Below are positions 1 through 7,568 of a stretch of DNA of 37,095 bases, piece after piece (position 1 is the first letter of the stretch; each line of letters opens with the position of its first letter). The stretch is from an uncultured Eubacteriales bacterium (GTDB lineage Bacteria > Bacillota > Clostridia > Oscillospirales > CAG-382). Both the position numbers and the translations under genes were made by a program. The notes under the pieces were generated by a model. That model did no database searches. It was not told the origin of the DNA and saw nothing but the letters and a program-made list of their open reading frames with translations. The stretch covers positions 1 through 37,095 of the forward strand of contig CAKSEL010000018.1 of NCBI GenBank assembly GCA_934446675.1, read 5' to 3'.

Positions 1-129
1 TCCGCAGCATTTATTGAGAATGACCGCACCTACACTCCCGTGCGCTTTATTTCCGAAGAACTCGGTGCAGATGTTGAGTGGTTTGAAAACAAGTATAAAG
101 TGGTTATCACAAAGCCCGAAGAAAAGTAA
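1..129 (+). CDS. C-terminal end of a stalk-domain (copper amine oxidase N-domain-like) protein, partial
   Basis: The frame is open from base 1 and ends at TAA 127-129, so only the last 42 residues are present. They include TYTPVRFISEELGA followed by VEWFENKYKVVI. This 'PVRFISE.LGA.V.W' pattern is the hallmark of the copper amine oxidase N-terminal-like domain (PF07833, now called stalk domain), common as a C-terminal or repeated module in secreted clostridial proteins. The protein is therefore probably exported. Its main domain and start lie outside the window, so its specific function cannot be stated. A strong hairpin terminator follows. Confidence 0.75.
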   Translation, partial: SAAFIENDRTYTPVRFISEELGADVEWFENKYKVVITKPEEK

Positions 130-136
130 AATAAAA

Positions 137-207
137 GCGCTCCGTAAAGAGCGCGGCTGAAAGTTTAAGCCGTCCTGTAATTAGTCCGCAGGGCGGCTTT
201 TTCTTTT
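137..207 (+). terminator. Tandem hairpins ending in a rho-independent terminator
   Basis: GCGCTC (137-142) pairs perfectly with GAGCGC (149-154). Downstream, GCCGTCCTG (169-177) pairs with CAGGGCGGC (189-197), with one G-T wobble, followed by a T-rich run at 198-207. The second hairpin is a standard intrinsic terminator for the stalk-domain gene ending at 129. Confidence 0.8.
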
Positions 208-230
208 GTATGCACTGTATCAAAAATCAA

Positions 231-257
231 AGCACGGCGTAAAAACCGTGCTTTTTT
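231..257. terminator. Bidirectional terminator between convergent genes
   Basis: AGCACGG (231-237) and CCGTGCT (246-252) form a 7-bp stem with a T-run at 252-257 on the + strand. On the minus strand the same stem is followed by a T-rich stretch (complement of 221-230). It lies just beyond the citrate synthase stop codon, so it can terminate that minus-strand transcript as well as read-through from the left. Confidence 0.7.
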
Positions 258-283
258 GTGTGTATTTTTACAAATGTCAATTC

Positions 284-1639
284 TTATCTTTCGCTAATCG
301 GCTTGTATTCCTTTAAGTTGTAGGGAGTTTTGTAAGCAGGACGCATAATTCTTCCGCCGGTCAAAATCTCCTCTATCCTGTGTGCGCACCAGCCGGCAAC
401 GCGTGCGGTTGCAAACAGCGGAGTGTAAAGCTCGGGCGGGATACCCAGCATTCTGTAAATAAGTCCCGAGTACATATCGACGTTTGCACACATTGCCTTG
501 TCGTTTCCGGTGACGTCCTTGAACACTTTGGGCGTTATCGCCTCTATTTTTCTTAGTAAGTCAAATTCCGACATATAGCCTTTCTTTTCGGCAAGGCTGA
601 GCGCGTTTTTCTTGAGTACCAAAGCTCTCGGGTCGGACTGTGTGTAAATGGCGTGTCCCATACCGTATATAAGACCGCTGCCGTCGCCCGCTTCTTTGGT
701 AAGAATTTTCTTTAAGTAGTCGTATACTTCCTCGTCGTCTTTCCAGTCTTTGACGTTTTCCTTTATCTCTGTGAACATTTCTTCGACTTTGATGTTGGCG
801 CCGCCGTGTCTCGGACCTTTGAGAGAACCGATGGCAGCCGCAATGGAAGAATATATGTCCGAGTTTGTGGAGGAAACCACGCGGCAGGTGAAGGTCGAGT
901 TGTTACCGCCGCCGTGCTCAGCGTGAAGCACAAGACATATGTCAAGCAGCCTTGCCTCGTCCTCGTCAAAGGATACGTCCTGTCCGAGCAGTCTCATAAA
1001 GTTCTGCGCGGTGGATAAACCTTCTTTCGGACGGTGTAACAGCAGGCTGTCCTGATCAAAGCAGTGGCGTTTTACCGAGTATGCGTGCGCCGCGATTATC
1101 GGAAGCCTTGCAATAAGCTGTATGCTCTGGCGGAGCTGGTTGTCGATAGTCATATCTTCCGGATCGCTGTCATAAGAATAGAGAGAAAGGACGCTTGACT
1201 GCATCTTATTCATTATGTTTGCACTCGGTGCGCGCATAATTACGTCCTCGGTGAAATTTGCCGGGAGAAAGGCGTATGAATTTGTCAGCTTGTTGAAAGT
1301 GTCGAGCTGTTCTGACGTCGGAAGAAAACCGAAAAGCAGCAGAAATGCACATTCCTCAAAACCGTATCTGTTTTCGTTTACATATCCGTCGACAAGTTTT
1401 TCAACGTCGTAGCCTCTGTAAAACAGCTTGCCTTCATCGGGACGCTTTTCGCCTTCGTACAGGACATAACCGTGGACAAGACCTAAATTCGTAACGCCGG
1501 CAACAACGCCAGAACCGTCGGAATTTCTCAATCCGCGTTTAACGTTTGAGGTCTCAAAGGCTTTTTGCGGTATGGCGTAGCTGTCCTTGCACATCTGCGA
1601 TAATGCGAGCAGACTTTCGGGATAGTTGTCGTATATCAT
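284..1639 (-). CDS. Citrate synthase
   Basis: Condenses acetyl-CoA and oxaloacetate to citrate in the cytoplasm, the entry step of the TCA cycle or of glutamate synthesis in anaerobes. The 451-residue product shows the citrate synthase core: GLVHGYVLYEGEKRP and KLFYRGYDVEKL near the N terminus, the first catalytic His region LHAEHGGGNNST, the PRHGGAN segment, the second active-site His in GMGHAIYTQSDPRA, and the acidic NVDMYSGLIYR motif near the C terminus. The length fits the longer (about 450-residue) form seen in Clostridia. The frame stays open to 1714, but I chose ATG at 1639: a G-rich ribosome binding site lies just upstream, and the longer frame would run through the promoter at 1686-1714. 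It is the only minus-strand gene and is divergent from the SpoIID-like gene. Confidence 0.95.
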   Translation of the reverse strand: MIYDNYPESLLALSQMCKDSYAIPQKAFETSNVKRGLRNSDGSGVVAGVTNLGLVHGYVLYEGEKRPDEGKLFYRGYDVEKLVDGYVNENRYGFEECAFLLLFGFLPTSEQLDTFNKLTNSYAFLPANFTEDVIMRAPSANIMNKMQSSVLSLYSYDSDPEDMTIDNQLRQSIQLIARLPIIAAHAYSVKRHCFDQDSLLLHRPKEGLSTAQNFMRLLGQDVSFDEDEARLLDICLVLHAEHGGGNNSTFTCRVVSSTNSDIYSSIAAAIGSLKGPRHGGANIKVEEMFTEIKENVKDWKDDEEVYDYLKKILTKEAGDGSGLIYGMGHAIYTQSDPRALVLKKNALSLAEKKGYMSEFDLLRKIEAITPKVFKDVTGNDKAMCANVDMYSGLIYRMLGIPPELYTPLFATARVAGWCAHRIEEILTGGRIMRPAYKTPYNLKEYKPISER

Positions 1640-1685
1640 GCTTTTTTCCCCCCGGAACTGAATAAATGTTGTTAATAATGGGAAT

Positions 1686-1714
1686 ATTCTAACATAAAAA
1701 CCTTTAAAATGCAA
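1686..1714 (-). promoter_or_regulatory. Sigma-A-type promoter of citrate synthase
   Basis: Read on the minus strand, TTGCAT (-35, complement of 1709-1714) is followed after exactly 17 bases by TAGAAT (-10, complement of 1686-1691). This puts the transcript start about 40 bases ahead of the chosen ATG and supports that start over the longer frame. The -35 lies 7 bases from the divergent SpoIID-like start codon. Confidence 0.75.
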
Positions 1715-1721
1715 GAGGTAA

Positions 1722-2933
1722 ATGAAAATTATGCATATTTGTTTTCAAAACAGACGTATAAAGAAAATAATTCTGCGCCTTGCGGTGTTTGCAATGTGTA
1801 CCGGTATTGCGGTGTGCGCAGGAGAGTACGGCTCGGAAAAGCCGCCCAAAAGTGTCTATAATGCCGAAAACAGCAAGTATTTATCGGTTTTCGGAGGCAC
1901 GTCAAAGCAAAATAATTCAAAATATAATGCGCAAACGCCCGATGAAACGCAAAAAATGAATAATTACGAAACCGATTATTCATCGGAACCTCAAAACGAC
2001 GCCCGGATTTCCGAAACAGACGCTGAAGAAAGCCCGAAAACGTTGGAAATGCCGAAAGAGGAAATAAAGATCGGGAAAGTCGATATGCCGGGCGCAGACG
2101 GTAAGATAAGCGTGTATCTGCATACGCAAAAGACGACAGCGGAAATGGATCTTGAAGAATATGTAACGTGCTGCGTCGCCGCGGAAATGCCGTCGAGCTT
2201 TGAAACACAGGCGCTTATGGCACAGGCGGTTGCAGCAAGAACCTTCTCGGTCAGAAAAATGCTTCTGGGAGCCGCCGACGGTCACGACGGAGCTGATGTC
2301 TGCACAGATTACAGACATTGCCAGAGCTATATTTCTCAAGAGGATTATTTGCAAAAGGGCGATTACGCAAAAGAACGCCTTGAAAAGATACGCGGTGCGG
2401 TAAACGCGACGAAGGGCGTAATTGCGCTCTATGATTCTCAGCCGATAAATGCCGTGTACCATGCGGCAAGCGGGCATAGGACAAAGAGCAGCGCCGAAGT
2501 ATGGGGAGGGAATATCCCGTATCTTGTTCCGGTTGACGCGCCGGAGAGTAAGAGCGTTTGCGGAAAAACTTACAGCTTTGATTACGGCACTTTCGCGTCA
2601 AAGCTGTTTTCGGACAGTTCAAAGGCGGCGGAATGCTCTTCTTCTGGAAAGAGTGCGTTTAAAGTTGAAAATAATGAATACGGCTCGGCGGAAACTTTAA
2701 AGATTCTCGGTGAAAGTTTTGATAAAAAGGCGCTGAAAAGGAAACTCGGACTGCGTTCCGACGATTTCTGCGTAACCTTTGACGAAAACGGCGCAAATTT
2801 TGAAACCTACGGCTACGGTCACGGTGTCGGTATGAGCCAGTACGGTGCCGATGAGCTTGCAAAACAGGGCAAAAGCTATCTCGAAATACTCAAATATTAC
2901 TATACAGGAATAGAGTTTGGCGTACTGTATTGA
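1722..2933 (+). CDS. spoIID: SpoIID/LytB-domain protein (likely sporulation lytic transglycosylase)
   Basis: The protein has 403 residues. Residues about 14-33 are hydrophobic (signal anchor), followed by a low-complexity, Asn/Glu/Ser-rich linker to about residue 120. The SpoIID/LytB domain (PF08486) fills the rest: ISVYLHTQKTTAEMDLEEYV, the CVAAEMPSSFETQALMAQAV segment with the conserved catalytic-type Glu at about 155, and the C-terminal GYGHGVGMSQYGADEL and YYYTGIEF motifs. In the B. subtilis family, SpoIID cleaves denuded glycan strands during engulfment in the mother cell. Some homologues are amidase enhancers or occur in non-spore-formers, so the sporulation role is inferred. AGAGGT at 1714-1719 sits only 2 bases before ATG 1722; the in-frame ATG at 1731 would have a spacing of 11, so the start is uncertain by three codons. 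Confidence 0.85.
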   Translation: MKIMHICFQNRRIKKIILRLAVFAMCTGIAVCAGEYGSEKPPKSVYNAENSKYLSVFGGTSKQNNSKYNAQTPDETQKMNNYETDYSSEPQNDARISETDAEESPKTLEMPKEEIKIGKVDMPGADGKISVYLHTQKTTAEMDLEEYVTCCVAAEMPSSFETQALMAQAVAARTFSVRKMLLGAADGHDGADVCTDYRHCQSYISQEDYLQKGDYAKERLEKIRGAVNATKGVIALYDSQPINAVYHAASGHRTKSSAEVWGGNIPYLVPVDAPESKSVCGKTYSFDYGTFASKLFSDSSKAAECSSSGKSAFKVENNEYGSAETLKILGESFDKKALKRKLGLRSDDFCVTFDENGANFETYGYGHGVGMSQYGADELAKQGKSYLEILKYYYTGIEFGVLY

Positions 2934-3083
2934 AAATTTGCGGAGAGTTTATACTTTTGGTGACGGCTTTAAAAATTTGAAACAAGTATTGAAATTCAGG
3001 CGCGAATATGATAGAGTTTTGAATAAAGAGTGAGGACGTTACAAACATGATAGTTTTGTGTTAGAAATGAAATTAGCGTAAAG

Positions 3084-3128
3084 TGACGGTTCCGGCGCTG
3101 TACAGACGACTGGTTCCGTCATTCTTTT
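3084..3128 (+). terminator. Hairpin TGACGG-N26-CCGTCA with T-rich tail (copy A)
   Basis: TGACGG (3084-3089) and CCGTCA (3116-3121) are perfect inverted halves, with a further CC/GG pairing beyond a TT/TT internal mismatch, then TTCTTTT. It can act as an intrinsic terminator for the SpoIID-like gene. The same hexamers recur with identical 26-base spacing at 5242-5279 and 19329-19366, which suggests it may be more than a terminator. Confidence 0.55.
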
Positions 3129-3168
3129 CTGTAAATTTTCAAAAAAATTAAAATCATACTTTAGAATG

Positions 3169-3197
3169 ATGACAAAACCGGAAATGTGTGGTATTAT
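3169..3197 (+). promoter_or_regulatory. Probable promoter of the two-component operon
   Basis: ATGACA (3169-3174) is followed after 17 bases by TATTAT (3192-3197), close to the sigma-A consensus. The predicted transcript start near 3204 leaves a leader of about 70 bases before the ATG at 3274, which carries the good ribosome binding site. Confidence 0.5.
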
Positions 3198-3273
3198 AAA
3201 TAAAAGGTTTAATATGGATAAAGGTGTCTTTAATTGCCGAACCGTATACGGGTCGGGGAGGGAGGTTTTGAGA

Positions 3274-4002
3274 ATGAATATTACAATATGCGACGATCAG
3301 AAAAAAGAGCTTGAAAGCATTAAGACAATCGTATCGGAATATGCAAATGCTCACCCGGATCTGCTTATAAAAATCAACTGTTATGTAAATCCTCTTGATA
3401 TGCTGGACGGCATAAGCAAAAACGGAGTTCCGGACATTGCGCTGCTCGATATTTGCATGCCGGGCATTCTCGGAACCGAAATTGCAAAAGAACTCAAAAC
3501 CAAAAGCGAGGATAATACAGACATCATTTTTCTGACAACAAGCACGGATTTTGCGGTTGAAGCCTTTGCGCTGCATGTCAACGATTATCTTACAAAACCC
3601 TTTACAAGGGAAAGACTTACGGATACGCTTGACAGAATAATAGAAAAAAGAAAGAGACGTCTGTTTGTATCCGTGACGAGCGGACGGGAAATACACCGTA
3701 TCGACTTGTATCAGGTGCTGTATATGGAATCTAAAAACCATAACGTCGAAATATACTTAAAATCGGGAAAGAATATCAAAACGCATACCACTCTTGCAGA
3801 TATGAAAAGTCTGTTTGACAATGTTAAAGGCTTTATATCCGTAGGAGCTTCGTATATCGTGAATTTAAGATGCGTGCAGAGTATTCTCCAAACAGAGCTT
3901 ATTATGGTAAACGGACAGAATATACCTATTCCGAGACGCCTGAGAAACGACGTTAAGGAGTGGTATTTCGATTTTTACCGCGAGGAGGCAATGAATAAAT
4001 GA
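3274..4002 (+). CDS. LytTR-family response regulator (AgrA/ComE-like)
   Basis: The 242-residue protein has an N-terminal receiver domain with acidic pocket D7-D8, phospho-acceptor Asp59 in ALLDICMPG and the conserved Lys108 in NDYLTKPF. From about residue 135 comes a LytTR DNA-binding domain, with VLYMESKNHNVEIYLKSG and the closing FISVGASYIVNL segment. It would be phosphorylated by the kinase encoded next and activate genes through paired LytTR boxes. ATG 3274 was chosen because GGGAGG lies 5' at good spacing and the family begins with this MNITICDD-type strand; an upstream frame to 3166 runs through the promoter. It overlaps the kinase start by 4 bases, so the two are translationally coupled. 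In Agr and Com systems such pairs sense peptides, but no peptide or processing gene is seen nearby. Confidence 0.92.
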   Translation: MNITICDDQKKELESIKTIVSEYANAHPDLLIKINCYVNPLDMLDGISKNGVPDIALLDICMPGILGTEIAKELKTKSEDNTDIIFLTTSTDFAVEAFALHVNDYLTKPFTRERLTDTLDRIIEKRKRRLFVSVTSGREIHRIDLYQVLYMESKNHNVEIYLKSGKNIKTHTTLADMKSLFDNVKGFISVGASYIVNLRCVQSILQTELIMVNGQNIPIPRRLRNDVKEWYFDFYREEAMNK

Positions 4003-5270
4003 TACGTATGATTGCTGCATGGGTATTGCTCGGCGTTTCACACCTTATCTCATTCTGGGCAATGACCGAACCGAAATATTCCGCGCGGAAAACATTGGCA
4101 ATATATTCCGTGTTCGGCATCTCGTTTGTGAGCATTGTAGCTGTTTCTTATGCTGTGTTCGGAGACAGTCCGTTTTTTTATGCAGTCGGATTCACCGTTA
4201 CTATTATCGCGGCTTTTTTCGTCTTTCTGCTGACATCTGCCGATCCGGTGTGTAAAAAAATATTTCTGTTTATCAGCTATGCAAATGCATTCAGTATGTT
4301 TGTGTGTATTTCGCTTATACTGTGCAGCATATTTTTGAAAGGCGCGTCGGAAACAACCGTATATTATGCGAGAAATATCATAAGAACCTTCCTATTCATA
4401 CCGGCTGCTTTAATATATATGCGCTTTTTGCGTCCTGCGGTAAGAGCCGTGTCGGGAAAGCGCCGTAAAACGTGGTACTCGATATCTGTCGTTTCGCTTT
4501 TGTTTCTGATTATATTCGCGTTATTTCTGGTATTGTTCAATGCCGAATACGGACATATCAACAAATACATTCCTCTTTTTGCCGTTTTTGTTTTAATATA
4601 CATATCAATTTTGTGGGTCATTTTCGGCACTGTAAAATCAATGATAGATGAAAGCAACACCGAGTTGATTAGCAGGAACGTGGCTTACTTGCAGGGGCAG
4701 CTTAAAACCGCAAAGGAAAATGAGCTGACGGCAAAGACGGTGCGCCATGATTTCAGACATCATAATCAGAACATTGCGCAAATGTTGAAAAAAGGCGAAA
4801 TTCAAGAGGCTCTGAATTATCTGGAACAGTATGACGACAGTCTTGACGCGGCAAAGCTTAACGATTTTTGCCCGAATATAACGGTGAACGCTATTTTGAA
4901 CAGCTTTTATACAAAAGCAATGAAAAACGGAATTGCCGTCAGCGTCGAAGCCGATACCGGTGAGAATACTGCTGTATCGGATATGGACTTTGTTGCCGTT
5001 TTGTCAAATCTGCTCGAAAATGCAGTAAACGGCTGCGTTGAATGTAATTCCGACGGCGAAATAAATGTCAATATACGCACAGTTGCGGATAAGACCGTTA
5101 TCGTATGCTCAAATCCATGCAGAAAGGATATTTCCATAGAAAACAATATGATCAAAAACCGCGGCATCGGAATAGCCGGTATGCTTTCGGCAATACGAAA
5201 ATATGACGGCGATATCAAGTACAGCCTTGACGGCGGAATACTGACGGCTTGTATTATACTGAATTCCTGA
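3999..5270 (+). CDS. GHKL-domain sensor histidine kinase (AgrC/YesM-like topology)
   Basis: This 423-residue membrane kinase is the partner of the preceding regulator. Residues 1 to about 212 contain six or seven hydrophobic segments (about 5-22, 33-54, 60-80, 86-113, 128-145, 162-180, 190-212). A coiled region (220-245) follows, then the H-box VRHDFRHH with the likely phospho-His at 250, an N-box LSNLLENAVNG (Asn341) and the G-box NRGIGIAGM. This is the HATPase_c_5/GHKL architecture of AgrC-type kinases. The start codon overlaps the regulator stop (ATGA), with GAGGAGG about 10 bases upstream. The ligand cannot be deduced; the many-pass sensor domain is typical of peptide or lipid sensing. 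The end of the gene overlaps copy C of the TGACGG-N26-CCGTCA element. Confidence 0.92.
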   Translation: MIRMIAAWVLLGVSHLISFWAMTEPKYSARKTLAIYSVFGISFVSIVAVSYAVFGDSPFFYAVGFTVTIIAAFFVFLLTSADPVCKKIFLFISYANAFSMFVCISLILCSIFLKGASETTVYYARNIIRTFLFIPAALIYMRFLRPAVRAVSGKRRKTWYSISVVSLLFLIIFALFLVLFNAEYGHINKYIPLFAVFVLIYISILWVIFGTVKSMIDESNTELISRNVAYLQGQLKTAKENELTAKTVRHDFRHHNQNIAQMLKKGEIQEALNYLEQYDDSLDAAKLNDFCPNITVNAILNSFYTKAMKNGIAVSVEADTGENTAVSDMDFVAVLSNLLENAVNGCVECNSDGEINVNIRTVADKTVIVCSNPCRKDISIENNMIKNRGIGIAGMLSAIRKYDGDIKYSLDGGILTACIILNS

Positions 5271-5279
5271 TGTCCGTCA
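5242..5279. repeat. TGACGG-N26-CCGTCA inverted element (copy C)
   Basis: TGACGG at 5242-5247 and CCGTCA at 5274-5279 have the same 26-base spacer as copies A and B. This copy straddles the stop codon of the kinase gene (5268-5270) and is not followed by a T-run, so it is not itself a terminator. Spacer sequences differ from the other copies. It could be chance, since the left half is coding; the identical spacing is the reason for listing it. Confidence 0.3.
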
Positions 5280-5317
5280 AGACCAATCGCGTTCCAAAAT
5301 TAACCAATTACGTCAAA

Positions 5318-5342
5318 AGCCATCCGGAAGGGTGGTTTTTTA
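5318..5342 (+). terminator. Rho-independent terminator after the two-component genes
   Basis: AGCCATCC (5318-5325), tetraloop GGAA, and GGGTGGTT (5330-5337) form an 8-bp stem with G-T wobbles, followed by a six-T run at 5336-5341. It ends the kinase transcript and separates it from the small gene at 5387. Confidence 0.8.
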
Positions 5343-5386
5343 TTATACTTAGATGTAACGGTACTGACTGCCCGGAGGTGAAAACA

Positions 5387-5641
5387 GTGTTTTTCAGAAA
5401 GAGAAAGGTAACGTTTGATAAGGTGGCAAGATTCAATTATGAACTTGATACCAACGAAAAGCTGAAAGATGAGCTTAAAAAACTTGCATTGTGCAGAAAT
5501 GATATAACAAAGACCGAGTACCTGTCGGGAATGCTGGCACTGTTTGCAAAGGAAGGGCTTGATATTACGCTTAAAGAGCTTGATATGCTGCTTTTGCTGC
5601 GTAATAAGACAGACCAGATACTGATAGAAAGAAACAAGTAA
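5387..5641 (+). CDS. Small conserved-looking protein of unknown function
   Basis: I chose a GTG start at 5387 because GGAGG (5374-5378) lies 8 bases upstream. The frame also opens at 5249, but that would read through the terminator at 5318-5342. The product has 84 residues, is soluble and mostly predicted helical, starting with the basic stretch FFRKRKVTFDKVARF and rich in Leu, Lys and Glu (KLKDELKKLAL, ELDMLLLLRNK). No signal peptide, membrane segment or known motif is visible, and I do not recognise the family. It sits between the two-component terminator and rmlA with no clear terminator after it, so it may be the first gene of the sugar operon. Confidence 0.6.
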   Translation: MFFRKRKVTFDKVARFNYELDTNEKLKDELKKLALCRNDITKTEYLSGMLALFAKEGLDITLKELDMLLLLRNKTDQILIERNK

Positions 5642-5649
5642 AGCAATAT

Positions 5650-5667
5650 ACTGAAAAGCAATTCAGT
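5650..5667. repeat. Short perfect inverted repeat ahead of rmlA
   Basis: ACTGAA (5650-5655) and TTCAGT (5662-5667) are perfect 6-base inverted halves around a 6-base loop, ending 7 bases before the rmlA ribosome binding site. It lacks a T-run. It could be a weak mRNA hairpin or an operator half-site pair; the evidence is thin. Confidence 0.3.
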
Positions 5668-5687
5668 AATTAACGGAGTAAATAACT

Positions 5688-6560
5688 GTGAAAGGAATAA
5701 TCTTAGCCGGAGGCAGCGGAACACGTCTTTACCCGGCAACAAGAGCCTTGGTAAAACAGCTCTTGCCGGTGTATGACAAGCCCATGATCTATTATCCGCT
5801 GTCAACCCTGATGCTTGCCGATATAAGGGACATTTTAATTATTTCAACGCCAAATGATATACCTTCTTTTGAACGGCTTTTCGGTACGGGAGAAAAACTC
5901 GGACTTAATATATCGTATGCGGAGCAGGAGGTTCCGAGAGGAATTGCGGACGCTTTTCTGATAGGAGAAAGCTTTATAGGAACTGACGATGTTTGCCTTG
6001 TTCTCGGCGACAATCTGTTTTACGGGCATAACCTGACCGAAAATTTGCAATCAGCCGTGCGCGAGCTTGACGGAGCATTTGTATTCGGATATCCGGTAAA
6101 CGATCCGTCGTCTTTCGGAGTATGTGAGTTTGATAATGACGGAAAGGTTATATCAATAGAGGAAAAACCGAAGGTTCCGAAATCAAAATATGCCGTACCC
6201 GGACTTTATTTCTATAACAATGATGTTGTGGAAATTGCCAAGAGTATAAAGCCTTCGGAACGCGGAGAACTTGAAATAACCGCCGTAAATAACGAATATA
6301 TAAGGCGCGGCAGCTTGAAGATAAAGCGGTTCGGGAGAGGAATGGCGTGGTTTGATACCGGAAGTCCCAGGGCTCTTCATGAGGCGGGAGAGTTTGTCGG
6401 AATGATACAGGAAAAAACGGGATATTACATATCGTGTATCGAAGAAATCGCATGGCGCAGACATTTTATTGACAGCGGAAAGTTTGCGGCATTGGGAAAA
6501 GAGCTTGAAAACAGCGATTACGGAAAATATATCCTGAGATTGGCGGGTGGTGATGTATGA
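5688..6560 (+). CDS. rmlA: Glucose-1-phosphate thymidylyltransferase
   Basis: Makes dTDP-glucose from glucose-1-phosphate and dTTP, the first step of dTDP-deoxysugar synthesis, in the cytoplasm. The 290-residue product matches the RmlA/RfbA length. It has the nucleotide-binding signature AGGSGTRLYPATRA (about residues 7-20), the conserved QLLPVYDKPMIYYPLS segment, the metal/sugar loop LVLGDNLFYG, EEKPKVPKSKYAVPGLYFY, and the GRGMAWFDTGSP motif. The start is GTG 5688, with GGAG 9 bases upstream. The stop overlaps the rmlB start by 4 bases, so the two are coupled. No rmlC or rmlD follows, so the product is directed to something other than rhamnose in this cluster. Confidence 0.96.
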   Translation: MKGIILAGGSGTRLYPATRALVKQLLPVYDKPMIYYPLSTLMLADIRDILIISTPNDIPSFERLFGTGEKLGLNISYAEQEVPRGIADAFLIGESFIGTDDVCLVLGDNLFYGHNLTENLQSAVRELDGAFVFGYPVNDPSSFGVCEFDNDGKVISIEEKPKVPKSKYAVPGLYFYNNDVVEIAKSIKPSERGELEITAVNNEYIRRGSLKIKRFGRGMAWFDTGSPRALHEAGEFVGMIQEKTGYYISCIEEIAWRRHFIDSGKFAALGKELENSDYGKYILRLAGGDV

Positions 6561-7564
6561 AGCATTTAATTACCGGCGGCGCAGGTTTTATAGGAACAAA
6601 TTATATAAGATATATACTTGAAAGCTATCCCGATGACGAAGTTGTTTGCGCGGATAAGTTGACCTATGCCGGAAACTATGATAATATTTCGGAATTTCAG
6701 TCCGACGGCAGATTTCATTTCCGCAAAACGGATATTTGCGATAAAGAGGCGGTTTATAAGGTTGTCGGGCAATACGCACCGGACTGTATTGTAAATTTTG
6801 CAGCCGAAAGCCATGTTGACCGTTCCGTTGAAAATCCAGAAGTGTTTTTAAAGACAAATGTTCTCGGTACATCGGTTCTGCTTGACGCGGTAAATTACTT
6901 CGGCATAAAGCGTTTTCACCAGATCTCAACCGATGAGGTTTACGGAGATCTGCCGGTTGACAGACCTGAGCTTAAATTCGATGAAAATTCGCCGATAAGA
7001 CCGTCAAGCCCTTATTCGGCGTCAAAAGCGTCGGCGGATATGCTTTGCTTGGCGTATTACAGGACTTACGGAACACCGGTTACAATTTCAAGATGTTCAA
7101 ACAACCTCGGACCGTATCAGTTTCCCGAAAAGCTTATACCGCTTATGGTTATGAAAGCTCTGAGAGAAGAAAAACTCCCGGTGTACGGCGACGGCAAGAA
7201 CGTGCGCGACTGGCTGTATGTAAAGGATCACTGCCGTGCGATCGATATGATTGTGAGAAACGGAAAAAACGGTGAGATTTACAATGTTGGCGGAAACAGC
7301 GAAATGTCGAATATTGAGGTTGTAAAAACGATACTTGATATTCTCGGCAAGCCCGGTTCTCTGATAACTTATGTAAAGGACAGACCGGGACACGACAGAA
7401 GATATGCGATAAATTCGGAAAAACTGCAAAATGGGCTTTGCTGGAAACCCGAAACAGATTTTTCCGACGGCATAAAACAAACGGTAAAATGGTATTGTGA
7501 TAATCCGGAATGGGTGAAAAGAATCCTTACCGGTGAATATAGAAAATATAATTGTGAGGTATGA
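6557..7564 (+). CDS. rmlB: dTDP-glucose 4,6-dehydratase
   Basis: Converts dTDP-glucose to dTDP-4-keto-6-deoxyglucose with bound NAD. This 335-residue extended SDR has the NAD-binding TGGAGFIG (residues 6-13), NFAAESHVDRS, the dehydratase Thr-Asp-Glu triad in STDEVYGD (125-127) and the YSASK catalytic Tyr153/Lys157. The C-terminal sugar-nucleotide site includes NNLGPYQFPEKLIPL, GDGKNVRDWLYV and KDRPGHDRRYAI, all typical of RmlB. It is coupled to rmlA by an ATGA overlap and its stop lies 4 bases before the surface-protein start codon. With the aminotransferase at 17476 it defines a branch from dTDP-4-keto-6-deoxyglucose to a 4-amino sugar. Confidence 0.97.
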   Translation: MKHLITGGAGFIGTNYIRYILESYPDDEVVCADKLTYAGNYDNISEFQSDGRFHFRKTDICDKEAVYKVVGQYAPDCIVNFAAESHVDRSVENPEVFLKTNVLGTSVLLDAVNYFGIKRFHQISTDEVYGDLPVDRPELKFDENSPIRPSSPYSASKASADMLCLAYYRTYGTPVTISRCSNNLGPYQFPEKLIPLMVMKALREEKLPVYGDGKNVRDWLYVKDHCRAIDMIVRNGKNGEIYNVGGNSEMSNIEVVKTILDILGKPGSLITYVKDRPGHDRRYAINSEKLQNGLCWKPETDFSDGIKQTVKWYCDNPEWVKRILTGEYRKYNCEV

Positions 7565-7568
7565 AATT

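Larger units (their letters stand above)
2934..3273. other. Non-coding stretch before the two-component genes
   Basis: No convincing gene is seen in these 340 bases. It holds a TGACGG/CCGTCA hairpin (3084-3128) and a promoter (3169-3197). The open frame that extends the response regulator upstream to 3166 overlaps this promoter and is unlikely to be translated over its full length. Bases 2934-3080 are AT-rich with no recognisable signal. Confidence 0.6.

Noticed and set aside
3166..3273. Upstream extension of the response regulator by 36 codons
   Set aside because: It runs through the predicted promoter, has no ribosome binding site and lies ahead of the usual first strand of the receiver domain.
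5249..5386. Longer version of the small protein starting inside the kinase gene
   Set aside because: It would translate the terminator hairpin at 5318-5342, while a strong ribosome binding site precedes the GTG at 5387.
5688..7564. rmlAB as part of a rhamnose pathway
   Set aside because: No rmlC or rmlD is present in the window, while a WecE-type aminotransferase using the same intermediate is in the same gene string.
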